Shown here piece by piece: positions 53,860-60,538 of a DNA stretch of 64,000 nucleotides; position 1 is the stretch's first letter; each line of letters starts with the position of its first letter. Source of the stretch: Clostridium sp. AM34-11AC (GTDB lineage Bacteria > Bacillota > Clostridia > Lachnospirales > Lachnospiraceae); contig NZ_QWGL01000001.1 of assembly GCF_003435375.1 (NCBI RefSeq), positions 611,629 through 675,628 of the forward strand, given 5' to 3'. The notes under the pieces were generated by a model, which was given only the letters and a program-made list of their open reading frames with translations, was not told where the DNA came from and searched no databases. The translations under genes and the position numbers were made by a program.

Positions 53860-53888
53860 GTCAGTGGGAGCTTTCAACTCCCACTGAC
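53860..53888. repeat. Perfect 11-bp-stem hairpin, possible IS200/IS605-type end
   Basis: GTCAGTGGGAG (53860-53870), loop CTTTCAA, CTCCCACTGAC (53878-53888). Just upstream are two smaller inverted repeats (AGCGGA/TCCGCT near 53802-53822; CGC/GCG around 53841-53854). No coding sequence lies between 53800 and 54100 apart from the promoter near 54,031. Confidence 0.5.
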
Positions 53889-54030
53889 ATAAGCATCCCA
53901 CTCACCCACCGCTTAGTGCCCCACACACTTGAAGCAGGGGAATGCTTATCTGCGTTCAAATCGGAGCGTGACTGTGACTTTTTTATTTATTCATGGGCAT
54001 GATTTTTCTATCATTCCTTCTTGGAAAAAT

Positions 54031-54071
54031 GTGATTTTATCACGGAGAGTTCCTCCGAAACAGGTTATACT
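54031..54071 (+). promoter_or_regulatory. Crp/Fnr-type operator and -10 box of the thiol/sulfur operon
   Basis: GTGATTTTATCAC at 54031-54043 (5-bp arms, 3-base centre), then 22 bases, then TATACT at 54066-54071. No usable -35 is present (CGGAGA at the right spacing), so an activator is expected; the site centre is about 41 bases before the predicted start near 54078, the class II activation position. Confidence 0.7.
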
Positions 54072-54100
54072 ACAAATACAAAATACAAGGAGGTATTCTT

Positions 54101-54847
54101 ATGAGGCTGAAAGATAAAGTTGCAATCATCACCGGAGGCAGCCGTGGCATTGGCTACGCTACCGTAGAGAAATTTTTGAAGGAAGGGGCTACGGTAATCT
54201 TGACCGCAAGCTCGCAAGGTTCTGCTGACAAAGCGGTTGCGCAGCTGAAAGAAAAGTACCCTGATGCAACAGTTGCGGGAATCAGTCCTAACCTGTCCAA
54301 TTTGGAATCTGTCCGCAATGCTTTCCGAGAAGCTGCCTCAAAATACGGTTGCATTGATATTCTGGTGAACAATGCCGGTATATCCGAAAGCACTCCCTTT
54401 ACCGAGTATACGGAGGAAACCTTTGACAAGGTTATGGATCTGAATGTAAAAGGCGTGTTCAATGCTACAAAAGCCGCCAGTGAGTGCATGATTGCAAAAG
54501 GTCACGGTGTTATTCTCTCCACCTCCTCAATGGTTAGCATTTACGGCCAGCCTAGTGGCTTTGCATATCCCACATCCAAATTTGCTGTCAATGGCCTGAC
54601 AGTTTCCCTTGCCCGGGAATTGGGTCCGAAGGGTATTCGAGTGAATGCAGTCGCTCCTGGTATTACCCTGACTGATATGATGAAAGCTGTTCCCAAGGAA
54701 GTAATTGATCCGCTCATCAAACAGATCCCCCTGCGCCGCCTGGGTCAGCCGGAGGATATTGCCAATGCATTTGTGTTCCTGGCATCTGACGAAGCATCCT
54801 ATATCACAGGTGTTGTACTCAGCGTAGACGGTATGGCAAGAACATAA
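54101..54847 (+). CDS. SDR-family oxidoreductase (FabG-like)
   Basis: 248 residues; ATG 54101 follows AAGGAGG. NAD(P) loop TGGSRGIGYATVEKF, NNAGISES, catalytic Ser in STSSMVSIYG, and YPTSKFAVNGL (YxxxK), ending with VLSVDGM. A complete classical short-chain dehydrogenase. FabG-like sequence but not in a fatty-acid operon; substrate unknown. First gene of the operon with rhodaneses, thioredoxin and CoA-disulfide reductase. Confidence 0.88.
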   Translation: MRLKDKVAIITGGSRGIGYATVEKFLKEGATVILTASSQGSADKAVAQLKEKYPDATVAGISPNLSNLESVRNAFREAASKYGCIDILVNNAGISESTPFTEYTEETFDKVMDLNVKGVFNATKAASECMIAKGHGVILSTSSMVSIYGQPSGFAYPTSKFAVNGLTVSLARELGPKGIRVNAVAPGITLTDMMKAVPKEVIDPLIKQIPLRRLGQPEDIANAFVFLASDEASYITGVVLSVDGMART

Positions 54848-54907
54848 AAATCGGAAACAGGGCAGCTGGAAACGGCTGCCCTATCTTCAAAATGTGGAGG
54901 TATTCAC

Positions 54908-55306
54908 ATGAAAAGAATCATTCCTATTTTAATGGCTTTACTGCTTTTGTCCGGTTGTGCAACACAATCCGCCAAAAAAACCTATCGACAGATTACTATG
55001 GAGGAAGCTGTTACAATGCTGGAGGAGGAAACCGGATACACCATCCTTGATGTCCGGACTGCTCAGGAATATAGTGAAAAGCATATTCCAGGCGCGATTA
55101 ATATTGCCAACGAATCCATCGGCACAAAGGACATTCCGGACATTCCGGAGCTGCCGGATAAAGATCAGTTGATTCTGGTATACTGCCGCAGCGGTAATCG
55201 GAGTAAGCAGGCCTCTGAAAAGCTGGTAAAACTGGGCTACACCAATATCGTTGAAATCGGCGGTATTAATAGTTGGCCCGGTGAAACCGTCGCCGGCGAT
55301 AAGTGA
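54908..55306 (+). CDS. Rhodanese-domain lipoprotein
   Basis: 132 residues. Lipoprotein signal MKRIIPILMALLLLSGCA with lipobox LSGC (Cys17), then one rhodanese domain: TILDVRTAQEYSEKHIPGA and active loop VYCRSGNRSK with catalytic C93. It would be tethered outside the membrane and transfer sulfane sulfur or sense it there. ATG 54908 follows TGGAGG. Confidence 0.9.
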   Translation: MKRIIPILMALLLLSGCATQSAKKTYRQITMEEAVTMLEEETGYTILDVRTAQEYSEKHIPGAINIANESIGTKDIPDIPELPDKDQLILVYCRSGNRSKQASEKLVKLGYTNIVEIGGINSWPGETVAGDK

Positions 55307-55377
55307 CAAAATCACGGAAAAAGCAACGACTACTGGATATACTAAAGCCATAAAAAAGAAAACAGGAGGACTTAAAT

Positions 55378-55683
55378 ATGTCTGCTATCAATGTAAATAA
55401 AAACAATTTCAATCAAGAGGTTTTGAACTCGGACAAGCCCGTCCTGATGGATTTTTGGGCTCCCTGGTGTGGTCCTTGCCGCATGGTAGTTCCTCTGGTA
55501 GAGAAAATTGCCGAGGAGCGCTCCGATATCAAGGTTGTTAAAATTAATGTGGATGAGGAACAGGAACTGGCTATGCAGTTTGGTGTGATGAGCATTCCCA
55601 CTCTGGTGGTTATGAAGAACGGCAAAGTCGTAAATCAGGCCACCGGTGCCAGACCTAAGGCTCAGATTCTCGCCATGCTGTAA
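55378..55683 (+). CDS. Thioredoxin
   Basis: 101 residues with [11 protein letters not shown] (C31, C34), [19 protein letters not shown] and the final Gly-rich turn; ATG 55378 follows AGGAGG. A second complete thioredoxin distinct from trxA at 8695 and set between two rhodanese genes, so a role in reducing persulfides or rhodanese intermediates is likely (inference). Confidence 0.93.
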   Translation: MSAINVNKNNFNQEVLNSDKPVLMDFWAPWCGPCRMVVPLVEKIAEERSDIKVVKINVDEEQELAMQFGVMSIPTLVVMKNGKVVNQATGARPKAQILAML

Positions 55684-55695
55684 GGAGGTGCAAAG

Positions 55696-56016
55696 ATGGG
55701 ATTCTTCGATTTCCTGAAAGGCCCTGACATCAATCAGGGTGTCAAAGAATATAGCGTTACGGATGGCGCAGTCCTGCTGGATGTTCGTACCCCTGACGAA
55801 TACCGGCAGGGGCATATCCCCGGCAGTAAAAATATTCCTTTGCAGTCCATTAACAAAGTGGCTGGCGTGATTGACAATAAAGCTACCCCCATTTTTGTTC
55901 ATTGTCTCAGCGGCGCAAGAAGCCGTCAGGCAGCTGCTATTTTGCAGCAGATGGGTTATACCAATGTGAAAAACATAGGCGGAATTTCCGCTTATGCAGG
56001 AAAGGTGGAACGCTGA
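55696..56016 (+). CDS. Single-domain rhodanese
   Basis: 106 residues: GAVLLDVRTPDEYRQGHIPG and active loop FVHCLSGARSRQ with catalytic C70. No signal peptide, so cytoplasmic. ATG 55696 follows AAGGAGG and the stop overlaps the RBS region of the next gene (1 base gap). Sulfane-sulfur carrier, partner of the next protein. Confidence 0.9.
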   Translation: MGFFDFLKGPDINQGVKEYSVTDGAVLLDVRTPDEYRQGHIPGSKNIPLQSINKVAGVIDNKATPIFVHCLSGARSRQAAAILQQMGYTNVKNIGGISAYAGKVER

Positions 56017-56017
56017 T

Positions 56018-57709
56018 ATGAAAGTTGTTATTGTAGGTGGTGTGGCAGGCGGTGCTACTGCTGCCGCCCGTATTCGCAGACTAAATGAGCAGGCAGAAAT
56101 CGTAGTTTTTGAGCGCTCGGGGTATATCTCCTATGCCAACTGCGGTCTGCCTTACTATATCGGAGATGTAATTACCGATCCGGAAGATCTGACCCTCCAG
56201 ACACCGGAGAGCTTCTTCTCCCGGTTCCGTGTGAACATGAAGGTACGCCATGAGGTCACGGCTATCCATCCTGACAAAAAGACCGTTTCCGTCAAGAATC
56301 TGCAAACCGGAGAGGAATTCGAGGAAAGCTATGACAAGCTGATTCTTTCTCCCGGTGCCAAGCCTACCCAACCCAGGCTTCCCGGCTTAGGTCTTGATAA
56401 ACTGTTCACCCTGCGCACCGTGGAGGACACCTTCCGCATCAAAGATTACATCAATATAAACCATCCTAAGTCTGCCGTACTGGCAGGTGGTGGCTTCATT
56501 GGGTTGGAGCTGGCAGAAAACCTGCGTGAACTGGGAATGGAGATCACCATTGTCCAGCGTCCAAAACAGCTTATGAATCCCTTTGATTCCGATATAGCTG
56601 CTTTTATACACAATGAAATGCGCAAGCACGGTGTTAAGCTGGCACTGGGTCATACCGTGGAAGGGGTTGCGGAAGTGAGCGGCGGCGTGGATGTGCTACT
56701 GAAAGACGAACAGCCTCTCCATGCGGATATGGTAATCCTGGCCATTGGTGTTTCTCCCGAAACCACCCTTGCAAAAGATGCCGGGTTAGAACTGGGCATT
56801 AAGGGAAGTATTGTGGTCAATGACCGGATGGAAACCTCCATTTCAGACATCTATGCTGTGGGTGATGCGGTGCAGGTGAAGCACTTTGTCACAGGGCAGG
56901 ATGCTCTGATTTCTTTGGCGGGCCCTGCTAACAAACAGGGACGAATCGCTGCGGACAACATCTGTGGTGGAGACAGCCATTATACCGGCTCCCAGGGAAG
57001 CTCTGTCATCAAGGTCTTTGGCATGACTGCCGCCACTACCGGCGTAAATGAGACCAACGCCAGAAAAGCAGGACTGGATGTTGATACGGTTATCCTGTCG
57101 CCAATGAGCCATGCAGGTTACTACCCCGACGGGAAAGTCATGACCATGAAAGTGGTTTTTGAAAAAGAAACTTATCGCCTGCTGGGTGCTCAGCTCGTAG
57201 GTTACGAAGGTGTGGATAAGCGCATTGATGTACTGGCTACCGCTATTCGCGCAGGAATGAAAGCCCCAGAGCTGAAGGATCTGGATCTGGCCTACGCACC
57301 GCCTTACTCCTCTGCGAAAGACCCGGTAAATATGGCTGGCTTTATGATTGAGAATATCGCAAAGGGTATTCTGAAGCAGTGGTATCTGGAAGATACAGAT
57401 AAACTTCCTCGTGACGGAAGTGTAACTCTGTTGGACACCCGCACTGTGGAAGAATTCACCCACGGACACATTGACGGTTTCTTAAATATCCCAGTGGACG
57501 AGCTGCGGGAGCGGTTGGATGAACTGGACAAGCATAAGCCTGTCTACGTCATCTGCCAGAGCGGCCTGCGCAGCTACATTGCCTGTCGCATCCTGGCCGG
57601 AAACGGATTTGACTGCTATAACTTCTCCGGCGGCTTCCGGTTCTATGATGCTGTATTCAATGATCGCTGCCTCATTGAATCCGCCACCGCCTGCGGTATG
57701 GACAAATAA
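56018..57709 (+). CDS. CoA-disulfide reductase with C-terminal rhodanese domain
   Basis: 563 residues from ATG 56018 (MKVVIVGGVAGGATAAAR), with AAAGGTGG upstream. FAD loop GGVAGGATAAARIRR, redox Cys C42 in SYANCGLPYY (the CoADR single-cysteine site), NAD loop LAGGGFIGLELAENL, and YAVGDAVQV; the C-terminal 90 residues are a rhodanese (VTLLDTRTVEEFTHGHIDGF, active VICQSGLRS, C513). Such fusions (CdrA/NpsR type) reduce CoA disulfide, CoA persulfide or polysulfide with NAD(P)H. Last gene of the operon. Confidence 0.93.
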   Translation: MKVVIVGGVAGGATAAARIRRLNEQAEIVVFERSGYISYANCGLPYYIGDVITDPEDLTLQTPESFFSRFRVNMKVRHEVTAIHPDKKTVSVKNLQTGEEFEESYDKLILSPGAKPTQPRLPGLGLDKLFTLRTVEDTFRIKDYININHPKSAVLAGGGFIGLELAENLRELGMEITIVQRPKQLMNPFDSDIAAFIHNEMRKHGVKLALGHTVEGVAEVSGGVDVLLKDEQPLHADMVILAIGVSPETTLAKDAGLELGIKGSIVVNDRMETSISDIYAVGDAVQVKHFVTGQDALISLAGPANKQGRIAADNICGGDSHYTGSQGSSVIKVFGMTAATTGVNETNARKAGLDVDTVILSPMSHAGYYPDGKVMTMKVVFEKETYRLLGAQLVGYEGVDKRIDVLATAIRAGMKAPELKDLDLAYAPPYSSAKDPVNMAGFMIENIAKGILKQWYLEDTDKLPRDGSVTLLDTRTVEEFTHGHIDGFLNIPVDELRERLDELDKHKPVYVICQSGLRSYIACRILAGNGFDCYNFSGGFRFYDAVFNDRCLIESATACGMDK

Positions 57710-57711
57710 CA

Positions 57712-57753
57712 ATAACCCCTTCTCAGATTTCACAGGAAATGAGAAGGGGTTAT
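57712..57753. terminator. Terminator between convergent operons
   Basis: ATAACCCCTTCTC (57712-57724) pairs with GAGAAGGGGTTAT (57741-57753), 16-base loop. Works in both directions. Confidence 0.8.
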
Positions 57754-57756
57754 CCT

Positions 57757-57822
57757 TTAGTAAATGATAATTCCAAGCACAGCCAAGGCGATAATCAGCA
57801 GGGTTAGCTGTTGCTTAGGCAT
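57757..57822 (-). CDS. 21-residue membrane microprotein coupled to the Crp/Fnr gene
   Basis: MPKQQ then a single hydrophobic helix of about 15 residues (LTLLIIALAVLGIII) and a final Tyr. ATG 57822 overlaps the Crp/Fnr stop by 8 bases (AATGCCTAA) and a perfect GGAGG lies 8 bases upstream inside the regulator gene. Size, start signal and topology suggest a translated small membrane protein; no family recognised. Confidence 0.55.
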   Translation of the reverse strand: MPKQQLTLLIIALAVLGIIIY

Positions 57823-58474
57823 TTTGCAGTTCCTCCAATGCAGCTTCGTCTGTAACCTCCACTGTTCCACGAGTCAGCTTGACCATCCCCTCGTTCTGGA
57901 AATAGCGAAGCATTCGAGTGACTACCTCACGGGCGGTACCCATGTGGCCCGCAATGGTTTCATGAGTAATCTTGAGGATGTTTGTTCCCTCTAAGCTACA
58001 TTCCTCCAGCAGAAATCCTGCCAGCCTTTTATCAAAGCTTTTCCACATGATCTGCTCCATGAGCCACATAACCTCAGAAAAACGGGTAGCCATAATTTCG
58101 TTGGTAAAATTAGCTACCACAGCAGACTCTTTCATTAAGTGTCCATAAATGTCAGCAGAAATAACCCACATCGTGGTATCCTTCTGCGCCTCAATGGTGA
58201 TCTCAAACTGAATGCTGTTCATCATACAGGAGGCGGAAAACAGGCAAATGTCCCGATCAAACAAACGATAGAGGCTAATCTCCCGTCCTTCGTCGGAAAG
58301 AATATAGGCACGAAGCTGTCCGTTTCTTACCAGCAGAAGACCAGTACACTCCATAGTTCCGTTGTGAATCACAGTCCCTTTGTCCACTTTTCGTAAAACT
58401 GCATTTCGCTCCAAAATCTGCTGCTGGGTCGGTGTCAGTTTGTTCCAAATTGGAAAATAAGATGAAAAATCCAT
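57815..58474 (-). CDS. Crp/Fnr-family transcriptional regulator
   Basis: 219 residues from ATG 58474 (MDFSSYFPIWNKL), 7 bases after AAGGAGG. The open frame extends to 59191 but only because it shadows the divergent gene. cNMP-like beta barrel about 20-125, with Cys in DICLFSASCMM; C-terminal HTH whose recognition helix GTAREVVTRML keeps the R-E-x3-R triad that in Crp reads GTGA. Matching GTGAT-N3-ATCAC sites stand before two nearby operons. The ligand could be a thiol or redox signal; not shown. Confidence 0.92.
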   Translation of the reverse strand: MDFSSYFPIWNKLTPTQQQILERNAVLRKVDKGTVIHNGTMECTGLLLVRNGQLRAYILSDEGREISLYRLFDRDICLFSASCMMNSIQFEITIEAQKDTTMWVISADIYGHLMKESAVVANFTNEIMATRFSEVMWLMEQIMWKSFDKRLAGFLLEECSLEGTNILKITHETIAGHMGTAREVVTRMLRYFQNEGMVKLTRGTVEVTDEAALEELQNA

Positions 58475-58498
58475 GGGTACACCTCCTTGAATACACAT

Positions 58499-58586
58499 AG
58501 TATAAAATAATTTATGGCATATGTCAATAATTCCGTTGACATATAGGAAAGGGAGATATACAATGATCATATAAATGGCATATGCC
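58499..58586. promoter_or_regulatory. Divergent promoters sharing a DUF134-type palindrome
   Basis: Arms GGCATATGTCAA and TTGACATATAGG face each other. Plus strand: TTGACA 58536-58541, 17 bases, TACAAT 58559-58564, for the DUF134-SOR gene. Minus strand: TTGACA 58527-58522, 17 bases, TATACT 58504-58499, for the Crp/Fnr gene. A further perfect GGCATATGCC lies at 58577-58586, just past the plus start. Confidence 0.82.
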
Positions 58587-58609
58587 GCAAATAATGTGGA
58601 GGCGAATCT

Positions 58610-59128
58610 ATGCCAAGACCGAGAAAATGTAGAAAAGTATGTTGTCTGCCAGATAATGATGGTTTTGTTCCGGTTCGTGGCGGCGAGGAACTGACTCCCA
58701 TTGTCCTGAATATGGATGAGTATGAAGCCATTCGCCTGATTGACCGTGAAGGTTTTTCTCAGGAGCAATGCGGAGAATATATGCGTATTGCCAGAACAAC
58801 GGTTCAGCAGATTTATGCAGCTACCCGTAAAAAATTGGCGGATGCGCTGGTTGAGGGACTTCCTCTGCGAATCGAGAAAGGGGATTTTGTGCTCTGCAGC
58901 GGAAACAGCGCAGCCTACGGGTGCAGAAATTGCTATCAGCAAAAAATCCATCCGATGCTTTCGAAACACTTCATCGAGTGGGTCTATGTCCAGACCGAAA
59001 ACGGTGGACAGCGCAAGGCTCTGAAACCCGATGACAAACCCAATGTCACCTTCTGCTTGGGAGATGATAAAGCTGTTGCGGTTTACGCCTATTGCAATCT
59101 CCACGGCCTGTGGATGACTGAAGTGTAA
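58610..59128 (+). CDS. DUF134 regulator fused to a superoxide-reductase-like domain
   Basis: 172 residues; ATG 58610 follows TGGAGG. Residues 1-95 are DUF134 (MPRPRKCRKVCCLP, HTH EQCGEYMRIARTTVQQIY); Cys C96, C105, C108 follow; residues 113-170 (KIHPMLSKHFIEWVYV, AVAVYAYCNLHGLWMTE) are the C-terminal half of desulfoferrodoxin. Four of the five SOR iron ligands are kept (H114, H120, C162, H165); the first His is missing because the N-terminal half is replaced. An iron- or superoxide-sensing regulator is the natural reading (inference). Confidence 0.88.
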   Translation: MPRPRKCRKVCCLPDNDGFVPVRGGEELTPIVLNMDEYEAIRLIDREGFSQEQCGEYMRIARTTVQQIYAATRKKLADALVEGLPLRIEKGDFVLCSGNSAAYGCRNCYQQKIHPMLSKHFIEWVYVQTENGGQRKALKPDDKPNVTFCLGDDKAVAVYAYCNLHGLWMTEV

Positions 59129-59139
59129 AAAGTATGCCT

Positions 59140-59168
59140 CCTGTCGGTTTCCGGCAGGCGTTTTTTTT
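59140..59168 (+). terminator. Terminator after the DUF134-SOR gene
   Basis: CCTGTCGG (59140-59147) pairs with CCGGCAGG (59151-59158), loop TTT, then eight T. The next gene starts 14 bases later and depends on read-through or an unseen promoter. Confidence 0.88.
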
Positions 59169-59182
59169 ACAGGAGGATACCT

Positions 59183-60133
59183 ATGAGTCAAGACAATGCC
59201 AGCTTTACCTTTTTACATCGCATAGAGGAAGTAGAACTGAACATTGAGGATGGACGCTGGCAATCTGCTTTGGCATTGGCGCTGACTTTGCCTGATATTT
59301 GCGGCGGCATTGCTTTCCCAGAAATTGTAAAGCGTTATCGGGATGGACGTGCTGTTCTGGACAGAAATCAGAGACCAACCCGTGATGTAGGAAATCAATA
59401 TATTCGTTGGTTTAATACATACGCAGCACCTTTCTTTAAAGTCTCTGCGCAGGATATCTCTCCCTATATCTGCGGAGAACGATGCTGGCAGCTTCGATGC
59501 GAATACCTGCACCAGAACAAAGGCTTTGCAAATACTGAGGACAATACCTCGATTCGTTTTCACTTGGGTGTGAATTGCGGAACCTCAGTTTGCCAACTGG
59601 ATAGAATAAGTTCTGCCAACAGCCTCACGGACATCCGTATTGATATTGAACAGTTTTGCCGAAGAATGTGCCGAGCGGTCAGAGCTTATTATGAAGCAGT
59701 ACATACAGAGAAAGATTTCAACCTTTATAATACGCCTGTTCTGGATTTTATAAAGGCATCACAAGATGAAAAATCAAATGCTACGATTGCCATTATGTGC
59801 AGTGATTCGGCCTATGGGAACGGACTGAGACTGGTACTTCAAAACTTATCCAAACATATCCTTGTATTTGAAACCCCGGAAACTGCAAGAAAAGAACTTG
59901 GCAAGAAAAAGCCTATGCTTTGGATTGTTACAGAACCTATGACAAAAAAGCCAGATCAGCCATGGAGGGCAGATAAAAGAACACCCGTGATTCTTCTGTC
60001 CAATCAACCGGAATCAGAAATAGCGATTGAAAAGAATGCGGGTAAATTGACTGTCTTGCCCTTGCCTGTTCTGCCGGAAACTCTCCGTAATGCACTTAAG
60101 GCTTATCTTTTGACAAAGGAGGATAAGAACTAA
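59183..60133 (+). CDS. HEPN-motif protein with receiver-like C-domain
   Basis: 316 residues; ATG 59183 follows AGGAGG. The helical N-domain (about 1-180) contains R105-CEYL-H110 in LRCEYLHQNKG, an Rx4H motif as in HEPN ribonucleases. Residues about 205-310 look like a CheY-type alpha/beta fold (NATIAIMCSDSAYGNGLRLV, MLWIVTEPMTK, RTPVILLSNQPE, LTVLPLPVLPETLRNAL) lacking a phosphorylatable Asp. Possibly a toxin-like or regulatory RNase. No family name recognised; the HEPN call rests on one motif and secondary structure. Confidence 0.6.
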   Translation: MSQDNASFTFLHRIEEVELNIEDGRWQSALALALTLPDICGGIAFPEIVKRYRDGRAVLDRNQRPTRDVGNQYIRWFNTYAAPFFKVSAQDISPYICGERCWQLRCEYLHQNKGFANTEDNTSIRFHLGVNCGTSVCQLDRISSANSLTDIRIDIEQFCRRMCRAVRAYYEAVHTEKDFNLYNTPVLDFIKASQDEKSNATIAIMCSDSAYGNGLRLVLQNLSKHILVFETPETARKELGKKKPMLWIVTEPMTKKPDQPWRADKRTPVILLSNQPESEIAIEKNAGKLTVLPLPVLPETLRNALKAYLLTKEDKN

Positions 60134-60135
60134 GA

Positions 60136-60441
60136 ATGATTATTATTATTTTTTCACTTATCCTGTTGCTTCTTGCTTATTTCCTCTATGTCCAAAAGAA
60201 AAAAGTGATATCACTTCAACAGCAGATTAGTGATCTCCAGAGTAAAATTAGTATACTTGAGAAGCAAGACCTTGCCGCTGAACAGTATAACGATTCTCTC
60301 CGGCAGGAAGCAAACACGGTTCATTTATATGCTTCTCTCTCGCTGGAGGAGACAAGAAAAACATCCATAAAAGATAAACAGTCTCAAATCATCCGTTCCA
60401 GTGAACATATCCTCGAGTTACTTAATAACGAAAAAGTTTAG
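60136..60441 (+). CDS. Small membrane-anchored coiled-coil protein
   Basis: 101 residues: an N-terminal helix MIIIIFSLILLLLAYFLYV followed by a long charged coiled coil (ISLQQQISDLQSKISILEKQ). It starts 2 bases after the HEPN gene stop, so translation is coupled and it may be its partner. No known family. Confidence 0.65.
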   Translation: MIIIIFSLILLLLAYFLYVQKKKVISLQQQISDLQSKISILEKQDLAAEQYNDSLRQEANTVHLYASLSLEETRKTSIKDKQSQIIRSSEHILELLNNEKV

Positions 60442-60467
60442 TGCGGCAGCAATGCAGCTCTTTTTAT

Positions 60468-60508
60468 GTGATATCATCACCGAAATGTTATTTTAGATTG
60501 GCTATACT
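60468..60508 (+). promoter_or_regulatory. Crp/Fnr-type operator and -10 box of the Trx-TrxR operon
   Basis: GTGATATCATCAC at 60468-60480, then 22 bases, TATACT at 60503-60508 (a TATAAT follows, overlapping, at 60508-60513). Same motif and same 22-base spacing as at 54031. Confidence 0.72.
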
Positions 60509-60538
60509 ATAATCAAACAAAGGAAAGGAGCTGGCAAT

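Noticed and set aside
58475..59191. Upstream extension of the Crp/Fnr frame to 458 residues
   Set aside because: It is antisense to the DUF134-SOR gene and crosses both divergent promoters; AAGGAGG at ideal distance fixes the start at 58474.
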